The notes below the pieces were generated by a model. It was not told where the DNA came from. It did no database searches and worked only from the letters and a program-made list of their open reading frames with translations. A stretch of 64,000 bases of DNA, from positions 46,715,021-46,779,020 of the forward strand of contig NC_083587.1 of NCBI RefSeq assembly GCF_027579695.1. Reading direction: 5' to 3'. The stretch is from Neoarius graeffei. Lineage: Eukaryota; Chordata; Actinopteri; Siluriformes; Ariidae. A program made the translations under genes and the position numbers. Below, piece after piece: positions 1-9,796 of this stretch; the first letter of the stretch is position 1, and every line of letters begins with the position of its first letter.

Positions 1-244
1 AATGAGAAGTGACTGTGAACTATAAATAATTGTATAAAGTGTACATAGACATTATCCCATAAACTTAGCATTCGTTTGATTTAATACATTGAACATGTAT
101 ATGATGGTCAGTAAATCTGAATTAATGCTGACAGTTTTGAAAACTTAAATATTTCAAAAGACTTTTTGAAATCATATGCAACTAATGAGGACATAGGGTG
201 ACTGACCTTTTCTCCCTAAGAAATTTTATTTAATATGTGGCAGA

Positions 245-1698
245 TCACAGAATCCAGGGACACATGTCTGCCCGGGGGCATTTTGAGTTATTGACAGATT
301 CAGAAAGTACAGTTTCTAAGCTTTCCAATGATGCCTTCCATGTGGAGATCTGACAATATTTGAAGAATGTGTGGCCTTTTGAAAGTGTATACTTCTTAAA
401 ACAGAAAAGGGAGAAAATCGCCCTCAAAGTTTTCCATCTCAGCTACTCTGGGTGTAGGGCGGGCACATAATGGTGCTCATTTGCATGACATTAAGGAAAG
501 CCCTACCCCCTACTAGCTAGCACGGTACTACTTTCATGTAAACAAAGATCACCACGTCAATTTTCCTTCCATGCAAAGTATGCCCAACACAATTATGAAG
601 TACAAAAATAAGTCCTAAAGTATACTTTAACGTTTTGTGGTTGAAAAATTACTCACACCGTAAGAAAGAAAGATAGCACGATGAAGACACAACTAACACA
701 ACACTAGTTTCATGTAAAGCCTCGGTCACAACCGGCCGTACAGTACGTGCTCCGACAGCCGGTCTACACGCAAAAAACGCAAGAAACGCACAGAGAGCGT
801 GCATGAAACGCACGAGAGCGCGTGTGTGAAAAGCACGAGAGCGCGCGTGTGATGTGCTGATTTTCGAGCCGCAGACCGGCCGCAGAGGTTCTTTGTCATG
901 TCAAACAAACTCTACGGGCGCTTACGTTTTTTTCAGGTTGCAAGACAAACTTACGGCCAACGCGCGTCTTTCTCCGTGAGCAAAAAAAAAACCCTCAGCG
1001 ATTTGGGGAAACGTCAAAAATCGCACGGCCAAAAAATCGTACGTGCGGTTGTGACCTAGGCTTAACCAAACCACAACACTCTCCGTTACATGCAAAAATA
1101 GCCACACAGCCTTAGATTAATAAACTTACCCCATCAGAAAGAGAAACGGCGCCTTGCACACACCAATGCCTCCGATGGAATGTAATCCTAGAACGGTCTG
1201 TGTATCATCCGATCATTCAAGTATTCCATTCAATCTGGAAAACGAGGTTGCGGTTTTTTTTGCTAGAAATGGTTATCTCCGATGTAAATACCGTGTGTCT
1301 GTTTGCTTCGCGGGGCTCCTCTGCGCGCTGTTTAGTAACTCATTCCATAGTGAAACCACATGCCTGTATGCAGTTAAGTAGCCATGCGCTCAGCTCGGAT
1401 CATACAGCTGATTCGCGGAAAAAAAAAACAAATGACTTAAATCATCATGTGAATGGCCCATATGGTAATTTACCCACACCCCCCAGCAGGCTACAGTCCT
1501 GACAAAAACGAGACAATTTGCAACAAAAAATGTATGCTTTTCCAACAAAACAATCTATTATCTGAAATACTGATTGCATTCTTCAAGATCTCAACTTGCA
1601 CATGATGGAAAAAAACAAATCACAAATTTGAAAAAAAATGCTTCTTTTGCGATTATCTCGGATTCGTTTCGGCCGACATGTGTCCCTGGATTCGGTGA
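245..1698. mobile_element. Possible TIR-bounded DNA element
   Basis: A 24-base sequence at 245-268 recurs as its reverse complement at 1675-1698 with one mismatch (core AATCCAGGGACACATGTC). That is how terminal inverted repeats would look. No transposase frame is visible between them, and a separate MITE lies inside at 718-1062. I could not identify a target-site duplication, so this could also be two fragments of one dispersed repeat in opposite orientation. Confidence 0.35.
718..1062. mobile_element. MITE, PIF/Harbinger-like (TAA target duplication)
   Basis: Terminal inverted repeats of about 23 bases (inner core GGTCACAACCG) lie at 718-741 and 1038-1062. TAA trinucleotides flank both ends (715-717 and 1063-1065). 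The interior is rich in repeated AACGCA/GAGAGCG motifs and has no coding potential. Three-base TWA duplications are typical of PIF/Harbinger elements, so that assignment is an inference from the flanks. Confidence 0.6.
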
Positions 1699-2100
1699 GG
1701 GGTCACATATATGAACATTTTGATAATTAATAAAACTTGCATTTAATGTGAATTTAGTTTGTCATTTTTGTTGATCATAAATTATATCCATACCCTTGAA
1801 TGTAGAATGTGATTTTATTTTGAATTCAAACAATACTCCTATTGATTTGAAACATATTTTCATGTAAATATATAAAAAAGACAACAGATTTTTTAATCTA
1901 CTACAGCTCAGATTGCAGGAAAAGTGGTTTGTAAGACCTTATTTTTCAAAATTTTTCTGGGGGGGTATCCCTCCCAGACCCCCGGCTTCGGGCGCCATCT
2001 TGTTTTCTGCTTTTTTTGGTGACCACCCACTCTCATCCCTGATTAGACATATCCGGTATACATGCGAACAATGAACTTGATGAACTACTTCTTAACTGTT

Positions 2101-2403
2101 TGTAGCAGTCCATGTAGGTGGGTGGAGCACAGAAGGATGGCAGGACAGAACTGTTTTAACAAAACTCTCTTTTATTTGCACTTTTCAGTTGCAAACACAC
2201 ACTCAGACACACGCACACACATCAGCCGTCTGGTTGTGGAGAGAGTCCCTCTGCTCTCACTCTCTCTCCTTAAGAAGGGCGCGGTCACTGGGAAGACACA
2301 CAAACACATCAATTAACAACAGGTGTAGTGATTCTGCCACTTAACTTCCCCGACTCCGCCCTCCTGTCACAGACCGATGCTAGACCACGCCCCCGCTGCC
2401 ACA
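2101..2403 (-). repeat. LTR (3' LTR of the Gmr1-like element)
   Basis: A 303-bp repeat with TG...CA ends, identical to 6611-6913 except A at 2306 versus G at 6816. It ends against the CTGTT duplication at 2096-2100. The pol reading frame runs about 24 bp into it and stops at 2380-2382. The purine-rich minus-strand sequence just inside its edge (2404-2420) could be the polypurine tract. Confidence 0.93.
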
Positions 2404-4566
2404 TACCCCCACCGCCCGACTCAGGCCGGGCAGCCGTTCGGCCCACAGGCGACCCCCCCCCCCCCGACGGGAGATGAAGTCCGCCACGACCATTTGCGCC
2501 CCCAGCCTGTGGATCACCTTGAAGTTAAAGGGTTGGAGTGCCAGATACCAACGGGTGATCTGCTCATTGGCATCCTTCATGTGGTGGAGCCACTGGAGGG
2601 GCGCGTGGTCCGAACAGAGGGTGAAAGGGCGTCCCAGCAGGTAGTACCGGAGGGCGAGGACCGCCCACTTGATCACCAGGCACTCCTTCTCGATGGTACT
2701 GTAGTGCCCCTCACGCACCGACAGCTTGCGACTAATGTACAAGACGGGGCGATCCTCCCTCTCCACCTGCTGGGACAAAACGGCCCCCAGCCCTCTCTCC
2801 GACGCATCCGTCTGCAACATAAAGGGGAGAGAAAAGTCAGGGGAGTGTAAAAGTGGCCCCCCACACAGTGCAGCCTTAACCTTAGAAAAAGCCCGCTGGC
2901 ATTGCTCCGTCCACTGGACCGGATCTGGTGCCCCCTTTTTAGTCAGATCAGTCAGCGGGCTGGTGACGTCCGAATAATTAGGTATAAACCTACGATAATA
3001 GCCAGCCAGCCCCAGGAACTGTCTCACCCCCTTTTTGGTCTTGGGCCTCGGGCAGGCCGCAATCGCTGCAGTCTTGTTAATTTGGGGACGCACCTGCCCG
3101 TTGCCCAAGTGGAAGCCCAGATACCGTACTTCCACCCGCCCAATCGCACACTTCTTCGGGTTGGCCGTGAGACCCGCCCGCCTCAGCGACCTAAGGATGG
3201 CCCTCAGGTGTTGTAGGTGCCGCGGCCAGTCATTACTATAAATAATGATATCATCTAAGTACACGGCCGCATAGGTGGCGTGGGGGCGGAGGACCCTGTC
3301 CATCAGCCGCTGAAACGTAGCAGGCACCCCAAACAGCCCAAAAGGAAGTGTGACGAATTGGTGTAAGCCGAACGGTGTGGAAAAGGCCGTTTTTTCATGG
3401 TATAATGGAGTCAAGGGGATCTGCCAATAACCCTTTGTTAAATCCAGTGTCGAGTAAAAACAAGCCGTGCCTAGCCGATCAAGCAACTCATCAATACGAG
3501 GCATTGGGTGCGCATCGAATTTAGACACCGCGTTGACTTTTCTATAGTCCACACAGAACCGGACCGACCCGTCGGCCTTGGGTACCAAGACCACCGGGCT
3601 GCTGCAGTCACTGTGGGACTCCTCGACGATGCCCATTTTGAGCATGGCCTCGAGTTCTTCCCGAACCACCTTTTTCTTGTGTTCAGGTAATCTGTAAGGG
3701 CGGCTACGCACTACCACCCCTGGGGGCGTCTCAATGTGGTGCTCTATGAGGTTAGTGCGGCCGGGCAGGGGTGAGAACACGTCCGAAAACTCGGTCTGCA
3801 ACTGGGCAACCTCCGTGAGTTGGGTCGGGGAGAGGTGGTCTCCACAGGGGACCGGAGAGGGACGTGATGCTAATGTTCCTTTCTGAACCTCCGGCCCCAG
3901 CTCCGCCTTCTCCGGAACCACCGGCACCAACGCCACGGGGACCTCCTTGTTCCAGAGTTTGAGTAGGTTGAGGTGGTAAATCTGTAGCGCCCCACCCCTG
4001 TCCGTTCGCTTCACCTCATAGTTGACGTCCCCGACTCGCCGTGTGACCTCAAAGGGTCCTTGCCACTTGGCGACTAATTTAGAGCTCGATGTGGGCAACA
4101 GTACGAGTACTTTCTCTCCCGGTGCAAACTCTCTAAGGTGCGTACCCTTGTCGTACAGGCAGGTTTGCCGTTCTTGGGCCTGCCGCAAATTCTCCTGGGT
4201 TAGTTGTGCGAGTGTGTGGAGTTTTGCGCGCAGGTCAATAACGTATTGAATTTCATTTTTGCTTGGTGAAGGTCCCTCCTCCCAATTTTCTCGCAGCACG
4301 TCTAAAATGCCGCGCGGCTTACGCCCATATAATAATTCAAACGGGGAGAACCCCGTGGAGGCTTGGGGGACCTCTCGCACTGCAAAGAGCAAGGGTTCGA
4401 GCCATTTATCCCAGTTACGCACGTCCTCACTTACAAATTTCTTAATTATGTTTTTAAGGGTGTGATTAAACCGTTCCACTAAGCCGTCCGTTTGTGGGTG
4501 ATACATGCTGGTGCGGATTGGCTTAATACCTAATAACCCATACAGTTCATTCAGTGTTCGTGACAT
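2380..4566 (-). pseudogene. pol: Gmr1-like pol: integrase C-terminal half, reverse transcriptase, RNase H
   Basis: A 728-codon open stretch from the first Met after an in-frame stop. Residues 1-60 hold the end of the integrase core, with the catalytic Glu at residue 31 in the HPQTDGLVERFNH motif. A GPF/Y-type module follows around residues 165-205 (KWQGPFEV). Reverse transcriptase spans about 290-480 with YLDD at 436-439. RNase H spans about 580-700 with acidic residues D587 (TDAS), E626 and D653 (SDH). The frame is continuous with 4612-5349 apart from one stop. Functional elements would make this as part of a polyprotein that copies RNA to DNA and integrates it. Placement of integrase upstream of RT identifies the Gmr1-like group. 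No protease-RT junction of the usual Gypsy kind is present. Confidence 0.9.
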
Positions 4567-4611
4567 AAACGAGGTGCCTTGATCAGTCAGAATCTCTTTC
4601 GGGATTCCAAC

Positions 4612-5349
4612 TCAGGAGATGACGCGGAAGAGCGCCTCTGCAATACTGCGTGCTGAGAGATTGCGAAGAGGCACTGCTTCCGGGTATCGCGTTGCATAGT
4701 CCACCAGAACTAATATAAAGCGGTACCCTCGTGTTGACCGATCTAATGGCCCAACGAGATCCATCCCAATTCTTTCGAACGGGGTCTCGATTAACGGTAG
4801 AGGGCGCAAAGGCGCTTTTGGAATGGCCGCTGGATTTACTAACTGGCATTCGCGGCATGCCGTACACCACCTACGGACATCGCCGCGAATCCCCGGCCAA
4901 TAGAATCGGGCCATTATTCGGGCTAGTGTTTTATCCTGCCCTAAGTGTCCAGCCATGGGATTAAAGTGAGCCGCCGGGAATATCAATTCCCGGCGGCTCT
5001 TCGGAATTAAAAGCTGCGTGACTCGCTCTTTAGTTTGAGTGTCCTGCGTCACTCGGTATAATCTATCCTTCATAATCGCGAAGTAGGGGAAGGACGGGGT
5101 GGCATTCGGCTGGAGCGTTTGACCATCGATTACTCTCACTTGGTCAAAAGCATGCCGCAGAGTCTCGTCTCGCGATTGCTCTAATGGAAAATCCACGAGG
5201 GATTCCCCAATAGAGAGAGGAGGAGCCGGCGGCTCCTCACTCTGGTGCGGAGATAACGTAGACGGCTCTGTGACAGCTGCTCCCGTCAAAGCGACCCCGG
5301 GACCTCCCCCTGTCAAATGGCAGGACCCACTCTTGACCAAGTGTGTCAT
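4612..5349 (-). pseudogene. pol: Gmr1-like pol: integrase zinc finger and N-terminal core
   Basis: Same reading frame as 2380-4566, separated by a TGA stop at 4612-4614 and bounded upstream by a TGA at 5368-5370. The H2C2 zinc-binding module is visible (H128, H135, C165, C168 of the open stretch). The integrase core then begins, with the first catalytic Asp at residue 197 in GMDLVGP. The second catalytic Asp lies in a TDQG motif just past the stop. The two stops mean no intact polyprotein can be read from this copy. The rest of the domain is well preserved, which fits recent inactivation. Confidence 0.88.
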
Positions 5350-5508
5350 TAAACCCCGAAATCCCGGTCAATCAGTCCCCAAAATTAAAGAGTAGGTAAG
5401 GCGAGGATTAACCGCCGCCTTCACTATAAATTTTTCCCCTCTGAAAATAATGTGGACCGACACTAAAGGGTAGTTGTGAACATCCCCGTGCACACACAAC
5501 ACCTTCAC

Positions 5509-6021
5509 CTATTGTGCTCCCCCCAATGCCTCGTCTTGCACCAGGTTTTGGTGGATTGAGGTCTGATTACAGCCAGAATCCACCAACGCCTGATATGTAT
5601 CCCCTTGGATACTCACCGGTATGCGATACGCTCCGGCCCGATCGAGGGCGGCTCCTGGCGCGTTGTGGATCCGAACCTCCGCGCCCACCTCCATTATCGA
5701 GCACTGCTGTTGGAGGTGGCCCGGTTCCCCGCAGCGCCAGCAAACCGGCCCGGGCTTCCTCTCTGCACTAGTGCTCTGGGGCTCACTCACCTGAGGGGGG
5801 GGAGAGACAGACACAGAAGGGAGACATGGAAGGGCACTGCGGGTGCGGCGAGCCGGCTGAGGTGGCGCCGGCCCCCATCTCCGCGGTGGGGGAATGGGGC
5901 GAGGAGAAGACACAGGAGGAGGGGAGAGAGAGAAGAGAAGAGGTCGTCTGCTGTCCTGCCGTCGGGACAGCCGCCAGATGATTCTCCGCCAGCTCGCCGA
6001 CCTGATCCACGCCCTCGCCAC
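5509..6021 (-). pseudogene. Gag C-terminus with CCHC zinc knuckle plus aspartic protease
   Basis: On the - strand a proline-rich linker leads to a CCHC knuckle (C-x2-C-x4-H-x4-C, 5701-5742). A retroviral-type protease core follows, with the active-site DSG near 5580. The frame ends at a TAG at 5509-5511 and is in register with both downstream pol segments. Only the part below about 6005 is element-sense sequence. Upstream of that the - strand reads antisense to the inverted gag block, so the nominal start of this open stretch is not a real gag start. Confidence 0.82.
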
Positions 6022-6543
6022 GGCCCAACAGAGCCAGCACTAGGCGCTGCTTGCCCTCTGAAAGGAGCAAGAACAATGGTTCGAGGCCCTGGTGCTGGCG
6101 CAACAGGAAGATCGTCGGGCGTTCCGGCACCTCCTCGCGTCGGCGGGGTCCACCATCTCCACCGCCGCGGGCCCTTCCCCCTCACCCTCACGAAGATGGG
6201 CCCGCAGGACGACCCCGAGGCATTCTTCACGCTCTTTGAGCAGGTAGCAGAGACCTCGGGGTGGCCGGTGGAACAGCGCGCGGCGCGCCTCCTCCCCCTG
6301 CTAACGGGAGAGGCGCAGCTGGCCGCGCTACAGCTCCCCGCCGACCGCCGGCTGGCCTACGCAGACCTTCGCCGGGCCGTCCTCCAGCGGGTGGGACGCA
6401 CCCCGGAGCAACAACATCAGTGTTTCCGCGCTCTGCGCTTGGAGGAAGTCGGCCGGCCGTTTGCGTTTGGCCAGCAACTCCGGGACGCCTGCTGGCAGTG
6501 GTTGAGGGCCAACAGCTGCGACGCCGAGGGACTCATCGACCAG
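5999..6543 (+). pseudogene. Inverted gag (capsid-like) segment of the Gmr1-like element
   Basis: On the + strand, opposite to pol, the sequence encodes a typical Gypsy capsid region. It has the DDPEAFFTLFEQ motif, then GEAQLAALQLPA, then a conserved QRVGRTPEQQHQCF stretch and a QQLRDACWQWLRA helix. The N-terminal coiled-coil part (KEQEQWFEALVLAQQEDRRAF) is present in a second frame, with two stops and a frameshift. The rest of gag (zinc knuckle) and pol are on the - strand, so this block has been flipped in place. Breakpoints are near 5996-6008 and 6538-6548, where short inverted matches occur (GCCGACCTGATC and GACCAGGTGGC). About 30 codons of the capsid C-terminus seem to be missing at the junction. 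Confidence 0.8.
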
Positions 6544-6591
6544 GTGGCAAAGGTGGAGGACTCCATGGGGCTGTTGTCTTCTGTGCTCAAG

Positions 6592-6609
6592 TCCCGGATT
6601 TCGGCACCA
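6592..6609 (-). other. Primer binding site, tRNA-Phe-like
   Basis: One base inside the 5' LTR the - strand reads TGGTGCCGAAATCCGGGA. From memory, the 3' end of vertebrate tRNA-Phe complements TGGTGCCGAAACCCGGGA, so 17 of 18 positions agree. Its place and TGG start are as expected for a minus-strand primer site. It confirms that the element is transcribed on the - strand and that the PBS lies outside the inverted gag block. Confidence 0.7.
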
Positions 6610-6610
6610 C

Positions 6611-6913
6611 TGTAGCAGTCCATGTAGGTGGGTGGAGCACAGAAGGATGGCAGGACAGAACTGTTTTAACAAAACTCTCTTTTATTTGCACTTTTCAGTT
6701 GCAAACACACACTCAGACACACGCACACACATCAGCCGTCTGGTTGTGGAGAGAGTCCCTCTGCTCTCACTCTCTCTCCTTAAGAAGGGCGCGGTCACTG
6801 GGAAGACACACAAACGCATCAATTAACAACAGGTGTAGTGATTCTGCCACTTAACTTCCCCGACTCCGCCCTCCTGTCACAGACCGATGCTAGACCACGC
6901 CCCCGCTGCCACA
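6611..6913 (-). repeat. LTR (5' LTR of the Gmr1-like element)
   Basis: A 303-bp copy of 2101-2403 with a single base difference. It is followed by the CTGTT target duplication at 6914-6918. In a functional copy it would contain the promoter for the - strand transcript. I did not identify a specific TATA box. Confidence 0.93.
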
Positions 6914-7083
6914 CTGTTCAAGCACCAATCACCAAAGCTGATTTTGATGAAGAAGATTGCGGCGTGATCCAAAACGGAGACAGCAGGACGAACTTAATTC
7001 AGTTCCTTAAAGTTGTGTTAAAATTTTGCAAAAAACTAAAGGCTCATCTGTTCTGGGTTTATCTGATGTTCCCAGATTCTCAT

Positions 7084-7473
7084 CTTATTATGAGTTCATC
7101 TCATTATCCGCTTTATCCTGTTCTACAGGGTCGCAGGCAAGCTGGAGCCTATCCCAGCTGACTACGGGCGAAAGGCGGGGTACACCCTGGACAAGTCGCC
7201 AGGTCATCACAGGGCTGACACATAGACACAGACAACCATTCACACTCACATTCACACCTATGGTCAATTTAGAGTCACCAATTAACCTAACCTGCATGTC
7301 TTTGGACTGTGGGGGAAACCGGAGCACCCGGAGGAAACCCACGCGGACACGGGGAGAACATGCAAACTCCGCACAGAAAGGCCCTCGCCGGCCACGGGGC
7401 TCGAACCTGGACCTTCTTGCTGTGAGGCGACAGCGCTAACCACTACACCACCGTGCTGCCCTTATTATGAGTT
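7084..7473 (-). mobile_element. V-SINE (DANA/Mermaid-type), full length
   Basis: Reverse-oriented SINE (7097-7460) flanked by a perfect 13-bp duplication CTTATTATGAGTT (7084-7096, 7461-7473). In sense the family starts GGCGGCACGGTGGTGTAGTGG (a tRNA-like A box) and has the B box GGGTTCGAGCCCC. The V-SINE central domain follows (GTTTGCATGTTCTCCCCGTG through CAAAGACATGCAGG), then a tail ending GATAATGAGATGAG. The RNA would be a Pol III transcript moved by a LINE partner. Open frames of about 85-137 residues in it are meaningless. Confidence 0.93.
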
Positions 7474-7959
7474 TTTAAAAGGTATTAGCAGTGTTTAGTT
7501 ACAATTCAGTGGTATGTGGGGCCCAAATATAGAATAAAAACATATAATGTGGCTTTTTTTTGTCTCATCATGATATCAAAATACTATTTTAAACCAAACT
7601 TAAAGGGAACGTCACCTCAAAATACAGCACATGTATTTATATTGTGTTGAAAGATTTGTAATATGCTTCCTTGATTCAGTGATTTCCATGAGAAGTTAGT
7701 ATCTGTATCCCATATTGATGTCACAGCCAAGAGTTGCTAGTGCAGGTACAGTGGTGTTTAATAGGAGGAGAAAAAAAAATCAACAACCACCAAAATAAGG
7801 TTTGACAGTCAGGGTTTTGCATTTAACACCGAGCATGAGCTTCTTTCATCGTGCTCCATTTTCCAGTGATGTTCAGTGTTGTATTAATGAGAAATCCAGT
7901 ATAGAAGTAGTGGAGACAGCACACGTTGGACTCAGATTTATAGAATGCGTTGCGGCTAT

Positions 7960-9051
7960 AAAGGACTTTCACGTGACATCATCGCAACTGCGGATTTGTT
8001 TACGTGGCCATGTTGCTTTGTGAGCTTTGTGTTTGCCAGCGACCGGCACAAGTGTACGTGAGTGATTGTAAGCCCAATTCAATAAACATCTACAGATAAA
8101 CTTGTAGGAGTTACATTTCAAAGAACAATGCCAGAGACCTGTAGTGCTTTTGGATGTAATAACAGACGTAGAGATAAGCCTGGTTTAAATTTTCACCACT
8201 TCCTGGTGAACCCAAAAAGAGAGAAAAATGGCGAACCGATTCCTCAGTTAAACGGGAAGACTAGATGCCAACAAACTATTCCTGTGTGTGTGGAGAACAT
8301 TTTATATCAGGTTAGTGTGAAAGCTCTGTGCAGCGTTAAAATGTATATCTGGATGTGGGCTTTGGACGTGATATATTTTATTAGACCTAATGCTTGGTTC
8401 GACTAGCAGCATATTTATGTACTGATAATGTAGACAAGGCTAAACACCATAAAATATGCTAGATCTAGGCCCTGGCTTGTTTATTACTGTTATTACTATT
8501 AGAAGTCCATGTTTGAGCTTACCTTTGTCATAATAAGGTATTTTTCTTTATCAGGAATTTCCCATAATATTCTGGCACGAAACCTGCCTCGAAATATCGG
8601 TAGGCATCTGTACTTTTGTAAGCCTTTATCATCTCCGGTGTATTTAGAAGTCCCAAATACTAAATAGTTCAGGATGTCAATCTGGTAGCTGGTTTGCTGA
8701 ACACTTCAAGTGGAATATTTACATTTGTGGGTAAATTAAGAAGCAGCAGCCTTTATTTTTGTCACATTCCTCCTCTGCAATTGCAGAGAGAGCGAGAGCG
8801 CACAGTGGGCAGAATAACTAAATACATTTGTGGGTAAATTATATGGATCTGATGCCTGCATGTTTCAGCTTTTGGATGTAACACGATCTGCTGGCATAAA
8901 ATACATTTTTTATAGTTTCATAGAGATTATACTGACTGTAGTTGTCTCGATTTTCTTCATTACCTGTCGTGGCCCTGGTTATTTGTTTGCCTGGCAATAT
9001 GGCGGCTGCTGCGTGATAAACAAAAATCCGTGATGTCAGTGAAAGTCCTGT
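7960..9051 (+). mobile_element. THAP-domain DNA transposon remnant
   Basis: Inverted ends near 7960 (AAAGGACTTTCACGTGACATC) and 9028-9051 (read in reverse, ACAGGACTTTCACTGACATC). The left end is preceded by AT. A THAP-like exon lies inside at 8128-8310. The ends resemble those of the 1.2-kb elements at 26012 and 30966. That suggests one superfamily, possibly ISL2EU or P-like, but the transposase core is gone. Confidence 0.55.
8128..8310 (+). pseudogene. THAP zinc-finger exon (transposon-derived)
   Basis: Starts ATG and reads MPETCSAFGCNN with the C-x4-C half of a C2CH THAP finger, followed by a GLNFHHF segment and VNPKREK. After that the frame slips. The continuation (TNYSCVCGEHF) is in another frame, ending near a GT donor at 8311. 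THAP domains bind DNA in transposases and host regulators. Here the frameshift and the surrounding inverted ends indicate a dead transposase exon, not a host THAP gene. Confidence 0.55.
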
Positions 9052-9730
9052 AGAGGAAGCAGTTGCACCCAGTTATGATGGAGACATTGGGAGGAATCGG
9101 CTTGGCTAATTAGTGATCTATAATAATAAAGTTGAAGCTTTTGAGCAGATCTGCTTGAACAGAGTGTACAGATGAGGAGGAGATGGAACTGGAAAGCCTA
9201 AAGAACTAAAGCTCTGCTGCAGTGCTCTCTTTAGGTAGAGATAAAGAGTTCATTCCCACTGGCACCACTGTCAGCAGGCACTCAAATGGCACTGTGCGTA
9301 ATGTAGGAAACCATTATCCAAAGTGAAAATAAACCAACATGTTTGAGTTTAAATCAGAAAAGTCTACACTGAATTTCAAAACAAAATCAATCTTGGAAGT
9401 CATTAGTGATCACATGTTACTGTTTAGTATGCAGGTCTTTAGGGTGGATTTTTTTTCCTTAACAAAATAAACAGCTTAAATGGCAACATGGCAGTGCTAC
9501 ACACCCACAAAAGATGAACTGTGGGTTCCGTGAGTGCCTTGTTGCTCGTAGAACACAGGATCCTTAACTCTCAACTGTTCAGCTCCACACTTGGAATTGT
9601 ATTCTGCTTCATTTGGATGAACGTGTCTGCGAAATAAATGGATGTAAATGTAAGATCCTGTAGGTAATGCTGTGACGTACAACATAATGACGATTTACTG
9701 ATCCAGTTGTACTGTGGATTTACTCTGCAG

Positions 9731-9796
9731 TTCCACAGAAACAGCCAGTGGGACAAACTGCACCAGGAGCACATCAATGCTAGTCGCACTGTACAG
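9731..9796 (+). CDS. stx17: STX17 coding exon, N-terminal helix (FHRNSQ...RTVQ)
   Basis: 66 bp, 22 codons, phase 0 at both ends. The acceptor is CTCTGCAG at 9723-9730 and the donor GTATGC at 9797. The peptide includes WDKLHQEHINASRTVQ, which aligns with the conserved syntaxin 17 segment after NIEK. Splicing joins it to the QLRSN exon at 23690. Confidence 0.92.

Larger units (their letters stand above)
2096..6918 (-). mobile_element. Ty3/Gypsy LTR retrotransposon, Gmr1-like pol order, internally rearranged
   Basis: Complete insertion bounded by two 303-bp direct LTRs (2101-2403 and 6611-6913) and a 5-bp target duplication CTGTT (2096-2100 and 6914-6918). The transcribed strand is the - strand, so the 5' LTR is the right-hand one. 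A primer binding site follows it directly. Reading leftwards there is a CCHC zinc knuckle, an aspartic protease (DSG), an integrase (H2C2, DDE, GPF module), then reverse transcriptase (YLDD) and RNase H. Integrase before RT is the pol order of the Gmr1-like group described from Atlantic cod and other deuterostomes; most Gypsy elements have RT before integrase. Three in-frame stops break the pol frame, and a gag segment of about 540 bp is inverted. The copy is therefore defective although its LTRs are almost identical. Confidence 0.93.

Noticed and set aside
1154..1502. Overlapping 75- and 100-codon open frames on the + strand
   Set aside because: No recognisable domain, different frames overlapping, and inside a repeat-like region.
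2377..3700. + strand open frames within 2.4-4.5 kb
   Set aside because: They are antisense to the clear RT/RNase H frame on the - strand.
8128..8406. Host THAP gene
   Set aside because: Frameshifted single exon between transposon ends; better explained as a transposase remnant.
1..9730. Initiator exon of STX17 in the upstream region
   Set aside because: I searched by eye for the conserved LERLRKHQ/NIEK segment and did not find it; it is probably left of the window.
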